Positions 45,401-51,616 of a DNA stretch of 64,000 nucleotides are shown here, piece after piece; within the stretch, counting starts at the first letter, position 1, and each line of letters begins with the position of its first letter. The DNA lies in NCBI GenBank assembly GCA_948579315.1, contig CAPAOL010000010.1:1-64000 (forward strand), in the 5' to 3' direction. The stretch is from an uncultured Phocaeicola sp. Its GTDB lineage: Bacteria > Bacteroidota > Bacteroidia > Bacteroidales > Bacteroidaceae. Both the position numbers and the translations under genes were made by a program. Below the pieces are notes generated by a model. That model had not been told where the DNA came from. It saw only the letters and a program-made list of their open reading frames with translations, and did no database searches.

Positions 45401-45879
45401 CCGTTGAAGTTGGTAATAGTGGCTTGCTTGCTACCTTCTACAAGAACGTTGGCGCCAATCAAAGGCTCGCCTTGTATATCTGTGACCGTTCCTCGAATGG
45501 ATATATTCTTACTCTTATTATCGGAAGATGGCTCTTCTTTAGGTTGAACAGGTATAATGATGATATGTTTACCTTCCATTCTGTAAGTAAATCCGGTTCC
45601 TTTTAATATGGAATTCAAAACAGAGGAAACAGTTTGTTGGGTAAAGTCAACACTTACCTTTTGTTTCACGTCCAACTTTGTCTGATTATAAGCGATGCTT
45701 AAATCCGTCTGTGCTTCAATGCTTTCAAATACTTTTAATAGAGGTTGGTTTTTCATAGATACTGTTATCTGCTGGCTCTGTCCAAAGACACTGCTACAAA
45801 AACATAAAGCAAACAACAATATATAAATTTTATGAATTTTTACGAGGTAATTCTTCCCCGATAACTTATAAAGTTTCAT
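42436..45879 (-). CDS. SusC/RagA TonB-dependent transporter with STN domain
   Basis: The 1147-residue protein has a signal peptide (ending near SVFGQ), then an STN domain (residues about 40-110, ITVSMKNQPLLKVFESIEAQ). A carboxypeptidase-like plug-leading domain follows (RGTVTDIQGEPLIGANVLV), then the TonB box region (EEVVVIGFGTQKK), plug and 22-strand barrel. It imports oligosaccharides across the outer membrane. The STN domain is the part that signals to an anti-sigma factor, matching the FecR/ECF pair directly upstream. Confidence 0.96.
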   Translation of the reverse strand: MKLYKLSGKNYLVKIHKIYILLFALCFCSSVFGQSQQITVSMKNQPLLKVFESIEAQTDLSIAYNQTKLDVKQKVSVDFTQQTVSSVLNSILKGTGFTYRMEGKHIIIIPVQPKEEPSSDNKSKNISIRGTVTDIQGEPLIGANVLVEGSKQATITNFNGEFSLEVPANGKLRITYIGYTTQEVPVKNQTSFNIQLQEDTQTMEEVVVIGFGTQKKVNMTGAVGAVNVKESLGDRPITNVSAALQGAVPGLKIESATGAPGDDMTYNIRGTTSINGGEPLVLVNNVPMDINMIDPQDIETVSILKDAASAAIYGARAAFGVILITTKQGKKDMAPKFNYNNNFSFSKALELPQKASPLESVLAYKEMGWANDTYVDGKNITQWESYIRDYQSDPSKYPNGYVFDDKGNLFLMRENDMFADMMENFGFMQNHSFSVSGGSERTNYRLSLGYTGEDGILITDKDKFNRINMSSFLSVDINKWLTTQLDIRYANSTQNKVEQGGRNGVWGSVMALPSYHNILPYEQDGVVYPAETSATYVRYSEPRVIKKNDLRTLGRVIISPLKGLKITGEYTFNRTTEYNRMYINKYQYIGFNFAGVLNSTENSSYALTQGFTNYNAINVFANYDFSIGKHDIAIMGGYNQEESHKESQWSERKDVLLENLPSLSGSTGTTSVSDSFDEYAIRGLFYRINYAYAGKYMLEANGRYDGTSRFPKKNRFGFFPSFSAGWRISEEAFMEKTRDILSNLKLRASWGSIGNQIILKSDNTPENYPYIPSMAPYLTEWLVDGQKATSLKAPAMVSNNFSWEKVYTLDFGVDFGFFNNRLNGTFDWYRRDTKGMLAPGMDLPWVIGATAAKQNAADLKTYGWELELNWRDRINKDWSYRIGFNLYDSQSEITKYNNETNLLGDKIYRKGMKIGEIWGYVTDRFYTVDDFNEDGTLKAGIPKPKGAGTMYPGDILYKNFDDDTETIWSGQGTADDPGDQRIIGNSTPRFHYGITAGVSWKGFDLSIFLRGVGKRDYWRTDQIAWPTGTWGSLFKETLDFWTPENTNAYFPRVYANEGVNTSYNHWKQTKYLADASYLKLQNITLSYTLPKTWSQRIYFDEMKVFFSGENLYTWDHLPEGLETDMLKKGYWEYPFMRKFSLGINVTF

Positions 45880-45997
45880 ACTTCTGTGAGTTAATCATTA
45901 ATACTAAATTTAAGTGTATACTACAAATTTGAATGAAGTAATTTTGATTGATTTAGGGGAGTTGGTATCCGCGAAATACCGACTTCCTTTTCTCTGT

Positions 45998-47002
45998 CTA
46001 TCTGCCTCCTTTCTTGTTTTTGGGTGAATAAATTAAAAGCACGTTCTCGTTCTCTACTTTATAATCGATGCTTCCTATCGTTTTTGTTATAATATTCATG
46101 ATATCTTTGATAGGAGCTTTATGTTTGAATTTGATCGTATATACATCCGTCGTGGCTAGATGTGGAGGTACGATGATCTGTATATTATATATTCTTTCTA
46201 TTGTAGTGAAAATGTCTTTGAGAGTCATTCCGGCAAAGTTTAATTCACCTTTGGTCCAACCGGAGTATAAGGAAGCGTCAATGATTTTTTTATTGAATTC
46301 TCCGGTTGGATTGTCATATTCAAGTTGCTCATTGGGTGTCAGGGTAATGATGTCCTCATCGTTCGATTTCTGAACAACAATTGAGCCTGATTCAAGAGTG
46401 GCGATTGTTTTTTCATCTTCCGGATAGGCGTATACGTTGAACTTGGTTCCCAAAACTTTAACTTTCAGATGGCCGGTCTTGACAATGAACGGATGTTGGC
46501 TATCTTTCTTTACATCGAAATTAGCTTCTCCCATCAGATATACGGAACGCATGTCATTAGCAAATTTCTGTGGATATATTAACAATGTCCCTGAATTGAG
46601 ATGCGCTATGGAACCGTCGGGCAAAGTGATTTGCCTCTGTTCTCCCTTAGGTACAAAGTATTCTACCAATTCTACAGGTTTTTCATCAAATTGCATATAC
46701 AGGTAAGCTATCCAAATGGACAGCAGAGGGATGAGTAATGCTGCCGCTACTTGTCCCCATTTGCGCAACGTATAAGAAACGACTGTTTTTTGTGAATGTG
46801 GCAGCTTCTTGCGGAAATCCTGATAAGAACGTATGGTGCTTGCATCGGTTTTGAATTCTTGTTCTTCCCATACCTGCATCATTGCTTCTTCCTTCTTGTC
46901 CTGTCCAGCGGAGTCAATGATCCATCTCCATGTCTTTTCCTTAAGTTCGGGACTGAACTTGTCGGAAATAAAAATTTTAATTATTTTATAGGTATTCGAC
47001 AT
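45998..47002 (-). CDS. FecR-family anti-sigma factor
   Basis: From the ATG at 47002 the product is 334 residues. An N-terminal cytoplasmic helical part is followed by one membrane helix (AAALLIPLLSIWIAYLYM) and periplasmic FecR repeats (EQRQITLPDGSIAHLNSGTLL; FDVKKDSQHPFIVKT). The C-terminal STN-like lobe (MTLKDIFTTIERIYNIQI) contacts the transporter's STN domain. It holds the ECF sigma factor inactive until SusC reports ligand. The earlier ATG at 47053 lacks support. Confidence 0.93.
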   Translation of the reverse strand: MSNTYKIIKIFISDKFSPELKEKTWRWIIDSAGQDKKEEAMMQVWEEQEFKTDASTIRSYQDFRKKLPHSQKTVVSYTLRKWGQVAAALLIPLLSIWIAYLYMQFDEKPVELVEYFVPKGEQRQITLPDGSIAHLNSGTLLIYPQKFANDMRSVYLMGEANFDVKKDSQHPFIVKTGHLKVKVLGTKFNVYAYPEDEKTIATLESGSIVVQKSNDEDIITLTPNEQLEYDNPTGEFNKKIIDASLYSGWTKGELNFAGMTLKDIFTTIERIYNIQIIVPPHLATTDVYTIKFKHKAPIKDIMNIITKTIGSIDYKVENENVLLIYSPKNKKGGR

Positions 47003-47081
47003 ATTAATGTTTTTATGGTGATGGTTTCTTATATAAGATACGTAGCTGGTCAACTACGCACGGTCTGAATTCATATTTTTT

Positions 47082-47645
47082 TTAGAAAAATAGAAAAAAG
47101 GCAATAAATAGCACTTTCCGTATGTCTGTGAGGGCTTGTGAAAGATGGTTTTCGACAGTCCGTTTATTGATGCCTAACGTTTGGGCTATTTCGTCACTGC
47201 TCATTCCTGATTCCCGGCTCATCTTATATATTTTCTTCCGTTGCGGAGGCATTTTTTCCACAACCATTGCTACTAGTAGTTCGAGTTCCTTGAGTTGTAT
47301 CTTGTCGTCAGTTTCGTTGCTTTCCGGTATGGAAACAATCTTCTCGGCTTGTTTTTGCTGGTAGTTTTTGAATAGTAACGCACGTTCGATATGCCGGTAT
47401 ACCGCATTTTTGCAGACACGGAAAAGATAAGATTTGAAATTGTTGATTGTATTGAGGGATGATCGGTTGCCCCACAGCATTAGAAATATATCCTGCGATA
47501 TATCTTCCGCTTCTTCCGGTGATTGCAATAATCCGGTGATAAATCCTTTGACTTGTGGATAATAGTGAAGGAAGAAGGTTTCAAAAGCCTTCTCGTCTCC
47601 TTTGCTGATAGCCTCTAAAAGTTGTTTTTCATTAAAAGGTTGCAT
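47082..47645 (-). CDS. ECF-type RNA polymerase sigma factor
   Basis: The 187-residue protein has sigma region 2 (FETFFLHYYPQVKGFITGLL, AEDISQDIFLMLW) and region 4 (LPPQRKKIY-like segment and GMSSDEIAQTLGINKRTVENHLSQAL). It is the partner of the FecR protein downstream and probably turns on the SusCD genes. A -7 box at 47679-47686 gives it vegetative transcription. Confidence 0.94.
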   Translation of the reverse strand: MQPFNEKQLLEAISKGDEKAFETFFLHYYPQVKGFITGLLQSPEEAEDISQDIFLMLWGNRSSLNTINNFKSYLFRVCKNAVYRHIERALLFKNYQQKQAEKIVSIPESNETDDKIQLKELELLVAMVVEKMPPQRKKIYKMSRESGMSSDEIAQTLGINKRTVENHLSQALTDIRKVLFIAFFLFF

Positions 47646-47678
47646 GCTGTTGAGGTTGAGTGAATACTATCAATCATG

Positions 47679-47686
47679 CAAAAATA
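47679..47686 (-). promoter_or_regulatory. -7 box for the ECF sigma gene
   Basis: The minus strand reads TATTTTTG, 33 bases before the sigma-factor ATG. Confidence 0.5.
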
Positions 47687-47735
47687 AATAATTTTTATAT
47701 CTATATCCGGTTATTAACAAAAAAAACATTTTTTA

Positions 47736-47779
47736 TAGTGAAATGAAAGTTCCGACGTAGTGAAATGAAGGTTCCGACG
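47736..47779. repeat. 22-bp tandem duplication
   Basis: Two adjacent copies of TAGTGAAATGAAnGTTCCGA plus CG (47736-47757, 47758-47779) differ at one base. They lie between the sigma gene and the tRNA terminator, in sequence without a gene. Confidence 0.85.
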
Positions 47780-47854
47780 CGTATATGAGTGAGGTGTTCC
47801 AAAAAGTATTCCCTATGTGAATAAATTGGATGGACTTGATTTTTTATAGAAGAG

Positions 47855-47891
47855 AAAAGCCGCAGAAAATCATCGATTACCTGCGGCTTTT
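47855..47891 (-). terminator. Terminator after tRNA-Trp
   Basis: AAAAGCCGCAG (47855-47865) pairs with CTGCGGCTTTT (47881-47891). On the minus strand it comes just after the 3' end of the tRNA and ends in T-rich sequence. Confidence 0.85.
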
Positions 47892-47897
47892 CTTTCG

Positions 47898-47970
47898 CAC
47901 GGGAGGAGAGGCTCGAACTCCCGACACCCGGTTTTGGAGACCGGTGCTCTACCAACTGAGCTACTCCCGT
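47898..47970 (-). tRNA. trpT: tRNA-Trp (anticodon CCA)
   Basis: The minus strand folds as a 73-base tRNA. The acceptor stem is ACGGGAG/CTCCCGT with discriminator G. The D arm has AGCTCAGTTGGTAGAGC. The anticodon loop is CTCCAAA, so the anticodon is CCA. The T arm has GGGAGTTCGAGCCTCTC. No CCA end is encoded. Open frames that cover it are artefacts. Confidence 0.96.
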
Positions 47971-48035
47971 GTTTGCGGCTGCAAAGGTAGTAGAAACTTC
48001 TGAATCTCCAAACATTTGGGTAAATAAGTTTTGAA

Positions 48036-48389
48036 TTATTTTAATTTTTCCCACTCATCAGGCTTGAAACCGACTAGAACGAAGCTGTCAGTCACTACCA
48101 ATGGGCGTTTCACCAATTTACCGTTTGTTGCCAGCAATGCTATTTGTTCTTCTTCACTCATGCCTGGTAGCTTCTCGCTCAGTTTCAGCTCTTTATAAAC
48201 TAATCCGCTAGTGTTGAAGAATTTCTTTATAGGCAGACCACTGCGTGGAATCCATGCTTTTAATTCTTCAACCGTAGGATTTTCTTCTACAATTAATCGG
48301 TTGGTAAACTCAATGTTATTTTCTGTTAACCATTTCTTGGCTTTCTGGCATGTGCTGCATGCCGGGTACTGCAAAAATAATGTTGCCAT
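48036..48389 (-). CDS. ArsC/Spx-family thioredoxin-fold protein
   Basis: The 117-residue protein has the ArsC-like fold: LFLQYPACSTCQKAKKWL with CxxC at residues 11-14, then RLIVEENPTVEEL and KRPLVVTDSFVLVGFKPDEW. The CSTC pair and Arg-Pro loop are as in YffB/Spx relatives. It could be a glutathione- or thiol-linked reductase or a regulator. No arsenic genes are nearby, so an arsenate reductase role is unlikely to be its main job. Confidence 0.85.
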   Translation of the reverse strand: MATLFLQYPACSTCQKAKKWLTENNIEFTNRLIVEENPTVEELKAWIPRSGLPIKKFFNTSGLVYKELKLSEKLPGMSEEEQIALLATNGKLVKRPLVVTDSFVLVGFKPDEWEKLK

Positions 48390-48457
48390 ATTCGTTTATA
48401 ATTTAATTCATACTATTTAATACATAACACTTGATACCTAATACTTAACGCTTAACC

Positions 48458-49048
48458 TCACCTCAATATCTGCAAATCTTGAAACATAATCCGGTAAGCA
48501 GCTGCTTTCTTATCCAACGCCAGTGGATATGCTCTTGATGATGATGGCATCCGGTAAAGCCGCATGGCACGTCCTTCAAAAACGAATTCGGAGTAATCGC
48601 CTACTTTCGGCTCTTCTATTTCGAATTGCTGTCGGAGAGTGTCCGTTGCTTTTTGTCCTGTAGTGACGATGGCTTTACATTCGGGAAGTTGCCGCAGCAA
48701 TGCTGCTACATCGGTAGCTTCCACTACTTCGAGAAACTTATCCGATGCATTATCTTGCAACCGGCGGATGGATGAAGCGGTATCAAACAGGGCAATTCCC
48801 TTTTCGTTCAAAAAGTCTATGATTTGCTCACGGCAAAACGATTTTAGTGTTGAATTCAGAAAGTGATTCTTATCATTAAAGAATAAGATTCCATATATAC
48901 GCCACATGTCATTGTTTAGGTTTGGATAATAAAAGTCCATAGACCATCTTTTTTTCTGTGGCGGGAAACTGCCTAGCATAAGCAATTTTGATTTCGCAGG
49001 AAGGAATGGTTCTAGCGGATGTGTTTCGATTTCCATGTTATCGTTCAT
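48458..49048 (-). CDS. Uracil-DNA glycosylase superfamily protein
   Basis: From the ATG at 49048 the product is 196 residues. It has a UDG-type motif LLMLGSFPPQKK near the N-terminus and the C-terminal MPSSSRAYP, close to the active-site HPS-type loop of mismatch (Mug-like) glycosylases. The start at 49063 (TTG) lies in the -7 box 49061-49068 and was rejected. It probably removes damaged or deaminated bases. The substrate is unknown. Confidence 0.75.
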   Translation of the reverse strand: MNDNMEIETHPLEPFLPAKSKLLMLGSFPPQKKRWSMDFYYPNLNNDMWRIYGILFFNDKNHFLNSTLKSFCREQIIDFLNEKGIALFDTASSIRRLQDNASDKFLEVVEATDVAALLRQLPECKAIVTTGQKATDTLRQQFEIEEPKVGDYSEFVFEGRAMRLYRMPSSSRAYPLALDKKAAAYRIMFQDLQILR

Positions 49049-49060
49049 TTTAATTTCGTA

Positions 49061-49068
49061 CAAAAATA
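49061..49068 (-). promoter_or_regulatory. -7 box for the UDG-like gene
   Basis: The minus strand reads TATTTTTG, 12 bases before the ATG at 49048. Confidence 0.55.
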
Positions 49069-49106
49069 GTGATAATGTTTATTTCCTTCAAAATCAATGA
49101 GAAAAA

Positions 49107-49208
49107 ATGCTAGCTCCGGAAGCAATTCGAAGTATCTTTTCTTCAGGGATCACCACCGGAGGCCTAACTGCAATTATTGCAAATATAGTAATACGTGTAA
49201 AAGAATGA
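49107..49208 (+). pseudogene. C-terminal remnant of a NCS2 nucleobase permease
   Basis: The plus strand encodes 33 residues: MLAPEAIRSIFSSGITTGG then LTAIIANIVIRVKE, then TGA. This matches the last segment of xanthine/uracil permeases of the NCS2 family, which end in a block like IFSSGITTGGLTAILLNLILP. A stop codon sits three codons upstream in frame and the rest of the gene is absent. It is therefore a relic, next to the start region of the UDG-like gene. The match is from memory, and the 33-residue length limits certainty. Confidence 0.65.
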
Positions 49209-49272
49209 CGAATAAGTATTAGGTATTATAATTTAAAAAAATCCGCAAATATTCTCAACTATACTTATCCCT

Positions 49273-49352
49273 ATGAGAAAAAATTCTCATAGCAATGAGA
49301 ATAAATACTCATAGTAATGAGAATTTTTTCTCATCGCAGTGAGAATATACCC
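49273..49352. repeat. Tandem array of 18-bp palindromes, 22-bp period
   Basis: Three full units lie at 49273-49290 (ATGAGAAAAAATTCTCAT), 49295-49312 (ATGAGAATAAATACTCAT) and 49317-49334 (ATGAGAATTTTTTCTCAT). Four-base spacers AGCA, AGTA and CGCA separate them, and a partial unit starts at 49339. Each unit is a dyad ATGAG...CTCAT. Confidence 0.9.
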
Positions 49353-49503
49353 TTGTTTGAATAGGCTGAAACAGTTCATTACCGTGCAGATATGAATAAA
49401 TTATGGTGATATAGACCGCCCTGAAGCACATTATCCAGACTTCCAAACTGTCCCCCGATTTTTTAGACTGATCCGAAAAAAGTATATAAAGATAACAATA
49501 ACA

Positions 49504-49533
49504 AAAAAGCGGAAGTACAAAACCCCCGCTTTC
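49504..49533 (-). terminator. Terminator of the unknown gene at 49577-50209
   Basis: On the minus strand AAAGCGG pairs with CCGCTTT across a loop and a T-run follows. Confidence 0.75.
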
Positions 49534-49576
49534 TTTATCGTATTAATCTTTATGCTTTTCTAACATTGAACGCGAC

Positions 49577-50209
49577 TTATTTTTTCGTATCCGTGTCGTC
49601 ATCCTTCCGTTTCGTTTCCTTTTTAGCAAGGAGAACAATATTATACACATAATCCGTCATCCACTGCTCCGAGTACCCCAGACGCTCTTTGTATTGGCGG
49701 ACAGCCGCAGCTGTCTTGTGCACGTCATCCGCTTTCCATACCATTTTGGTGCAAACATCATGTACTGTCTTCTGCGTCATGCCATACAGAGCCTTTTTAA
49801 AGATCGACGGCATACGAAACTTCCACTGCATCAGATTTCCCATCAACATCATCAGATCATTAGAAAATCCCTGATACATGAATAAATAAGATTGGATATC
49901 ATTTTGAGTGCGGCAGTTACGTCTCACGGAAGCGTCGATTTCTTTGAAGAAATTCTCATTCAACCCATAATCCTGCATCAGCATTTTGCGTGCGGCAGAC
50001 TTTTCTGCCAATCCTAGTTTACCGTTTTGCGTAGGCACTTTAAACAAACGTTTGAAGTTGGCTACGTCCGGCAGGAATCGGATATTGGTGATACCAAGGT
50101 TTGTGGCGATCACTGACTGGAAATACACCCGGGTCAGTGAAATGAAATCTTCTACATTGCCGACTTTCGTTTCATCGGATTTTTTCTTGAATAAACCAAA
50201 TAAGCCCAT
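49577..50209 (-). CDS. Conserved-looking protein of unknown function
   Basis: The 210-residue protein begins MGLFGLFKKKSDETK and is mainly helical and basic. There is no signal peptide, membrane helix or known motif. The C-terminus is a charged tail (KKETKRKDDDTDTKK). A -7 box lies at 50297-50304 with a leader of about 80 bases, and a terminator follows, so it is a single-gene unit. I do not recognise the family. Confidence 0.75.
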   Translation of the reverse strand: MGLFGLFKKKSDETKVGNVEDFISLTRVYFQSVIATNLGITNIRFLPDVANFKRLFKVPTQNGKLGLAEKSAARKMLMQDYGLNENFFKEIDASVRRNCRTQNDIQSYLFMYQGFSNDLMMLMGNLMQWKFRMPSIFKKALYGMTQKTVHDVCTKMVWKADDVHKTAAAVRQYKERLGYSEQWMTDYVYNIVLLAKKETKRKDDDTDTKK

Positions 50210-50521
50210 TTTTATATTTACTATTTTGCAATTTACTATTTACTATTTGAGTGTGTGGAAGGTATATAATATAACTACCACTTGTCAATTTCCGTGCAAA
50301 GGTACAAAAACAGTTGGTTTTCACCAACATTCCAAGTTCTTTTCGATGTTTGGCATAGACTCTTTCTTAAAAACAGGACTTTGGATGCTGGCTTTCTTTT
50401 GCGCCCGGTCATCATTTAACAGGCGGATCGTATTATCCTGTAACCATGAAGCATCCATTTCCGGTGAGTGATAAAAGCGGATATTAGCTATCAGGTATTG
50501 AGCATGAATTTCGGTCCGTGG
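50210..50521. other. Intergenic region with leader, promoter and an open stretch
   Basis: The left part is the AT-rich leader of the preceding gene with short AAATAGT repeats, and the -7 box CAAAGGTA (50297-50304, minus strand TACCTTTG). The right part (50324-50521) is a 66-codon open stretch in the same frame as, and directly after, the stop codon of the AlbA_2 gene (see findings). Confidence 0.55.
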
Positions 50522-51169
50522 TCATTCATCTTTGATTCGGAAGTAGAATTTATGATTTTCGAATACGGGTTCCACAATATCATAACGAATAAATTTGGCG
50601 AGGAGATGTTCGGCTGCACGGCGTGAAAGTCCGGTTTGGCGGCAGTAGCGGTTGAGTGAGAGTAAAGTGCCATGCTCCAGTTGTTCGAGCAGGAGCTGTT
50701 CACGTTCGGTATAACGGATCAGTTCGCCACGAGGGCTGTCACTTTGTTGCCATACGCGGAGATGTATGGGGGTTGCCAGGATATTTTCATCCTTGATACG
50801 GAGATAGGCTAGAGGTTTTCCGGTTTCGTCTTTGGCGTAAACAGGTTTGTGGGGAGTTTCTTCGATGGTCGCTACTAACACTTGTCGTCCCTCCACTATA
50901 TATGTCTGCAAGGTGTATTCCACTTCCGGCACGCAATACAGTTGTGCGGCAGCTTCAATCATATATTTTTCTTCTTCGGAGCGTACTCCTGCAATTTTTC
51001 CATTGTCTTTTACACCAATAAGTAATCTTCCTCCGTCCGTGTTGGCAAAAGCCGAGAGGGTTTTGGCTATTTTGCGTGCGTCGGAAATTTCGAATTTAAA
51101 ATCCTGTTGCTGATGCTCTCCTTCAGCAATCAATGCATGTATATAATCGGTATCTGTAAGCAGTTTCAT
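50522..51169 (-). CDS. AlbA_2 (Schlafen-like) ATP-/nucleic-acid-binding domain protein with winged helix
   Basis: The 215-residue protein has an AlbA_2 domain: GEHQQQDFKFEISDARKIAK then AFANTDGGRLLIGVKDNGKI. A winged-helix-like C-terminal part follows (SLNRYCRQTGLSRRAAEHLLAKF). Family members are thought to be regulators. The -7 box (51175-51182) ends five bases before the ATG, so the message is probably leaderless. In-frame open sequence continues for 66 codons after the stop, so the C-terminus may once have been longer. Confidence 0.8.
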   Translation of the reverse strand: MKLLTDTDYIHALIAEGEHQQQDFKFEISDARKIAKTLSAFANTDGGRLLIGVKDNGKIAGVRSEEEKYMIEAAAQLYCVPEVEYTLQTYIVEGRQVLVATIEETPHKPVYAKDETGKPLAYLRIKDENILATPIHLRVWQQSDSPRGELIRYTEREQLLLEQLEHGTLLSLNRYCRQTGLSRRAAEHLLAKFIRYDIVEPVFENHKFYFRIKDE

Positions 51170-51174
51170 GGCTA

Positions 51175-51182
51175 CAAAGGTA
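51175..51182 (-). promoter_or_regulatory. -7 box immediately before the AlbA_2 ATG
   Basis: The minus strand reads TACCTTTGTAGCCATG: box, five bases, start codon. Confidence 0.55.
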
Positions 51183-51276
51183 GGTAAAAATGATGAAAAG
51201 CCTTTTTTTTAGATATTTTTCGAAGAATATTTCAAAAAAAAAGATTGATTTTATGCTTTTATTTCGGGAAACAGTG

Positions 51277-51284
51277 TATTTTTG
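51277..51284 (+). promoter_or_regulatory. -7 box for the histone-like gene
   Basis: TATTTTTG matches TAnnTTTG, 32 bases before the ATG at 51317. Confidence 0.55.
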
Positions 51285-51316
51285 CGCCACATTATTAACG
51301 AAAAAACAAAAGGATT

Positions 51317-51493
51317 ATGAAAGAATTGTTAGAAAAGGTAGCAGCTCTGTATGCTGACTTCTCAAAAGATGCTAACGCGCAGATCGAAAACGGTAACAAA
51401 GCAGCAGGAACTCGTGCTCGTAAAACTTCTTTGGAAATTGAAAAAGCAATGAAAGAATTCCGTAAAGCATCTTTGGAAGCTTCTAAGAAATAA
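51317..51493 (+). CDS. Small histone H1/Hc1-like protein
   Basis: The frame from ATG 51317 to TAA 51491-51493 gives 58 residues: MKELLEKVAALYADFSKDA then NKAAGTRARKTSLEIEKAMKEF and RKASLEASKK. It is Lys/Ala-rich and helical, as in the short histone H1-like (Hc1) proteins of Bacteroidetes, which bind DNA. A Shine-Dalgarno-like AAAGGA precedes the ATG, the -7 box is at 51277-51284 and a good terminator follows, so this is a compact, probably highly expressed unit. Confidence 0.85.
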   Translation: MKELLEKVAALYADFSKDANAQIENGNKAAGTRARKTSLEIEKAMKEFRKASLEASKK

Positions 51494-51519
51494 TTTGGAA
51501 GACTACTTAAAGATATCGA

Positions 51520-51556
51520 GAAAGAGGATATGTTGTGAAGCAATATGTCCTCTTTC
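51520..51556 (+). terminator. Terminator of the histone-like gene
   Basis: GAAAGAGGA (51520-51528) pairs with TCCTCTTTC (51548-51556), followed by TATTTTAA. Confidence 0.85.
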
Positions 51557-51584
51557 TATTTTAATGCGCAATGTCTTTAAATCG

Positions 51585-51592
51585 TATATTTG
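51585..51592 (+). promoter_or_regulatory. -7 box for the radical-SAM operon
   Basis: TATATTTG matches TAnnTTTG and lies 24 bases before the ATG at 51617. Confidence 0.55.
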
Positions 51593-51616
51593 CGAAAAGA
51601 ATCAAGATTGTGAATT

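Larger units (their letters stand above)
49209..49576. other. Gene-free stretch with palindrome array and terminator
   Basis: This stretch holds the tandem palindromes at 49273-49352 and the terminator at 49504-49533. The remaining bases show no open frame or RNA that I can support. Confidence 0.6.

Noticed and set aside
47701..48054. 117-codon ORF on the minus strand
   Set aside because: It covers the tRNA-Trp gene, its terminator and the 22-bp duplication, so it is a chance frame.
48036..48389. Arsenate reductase role for the ArsC/Spx-like protein
   Set aside because: No arsR, arsB or acr3-like genes are near, and the CxxC pattern is shared by other members of the family with different roles.
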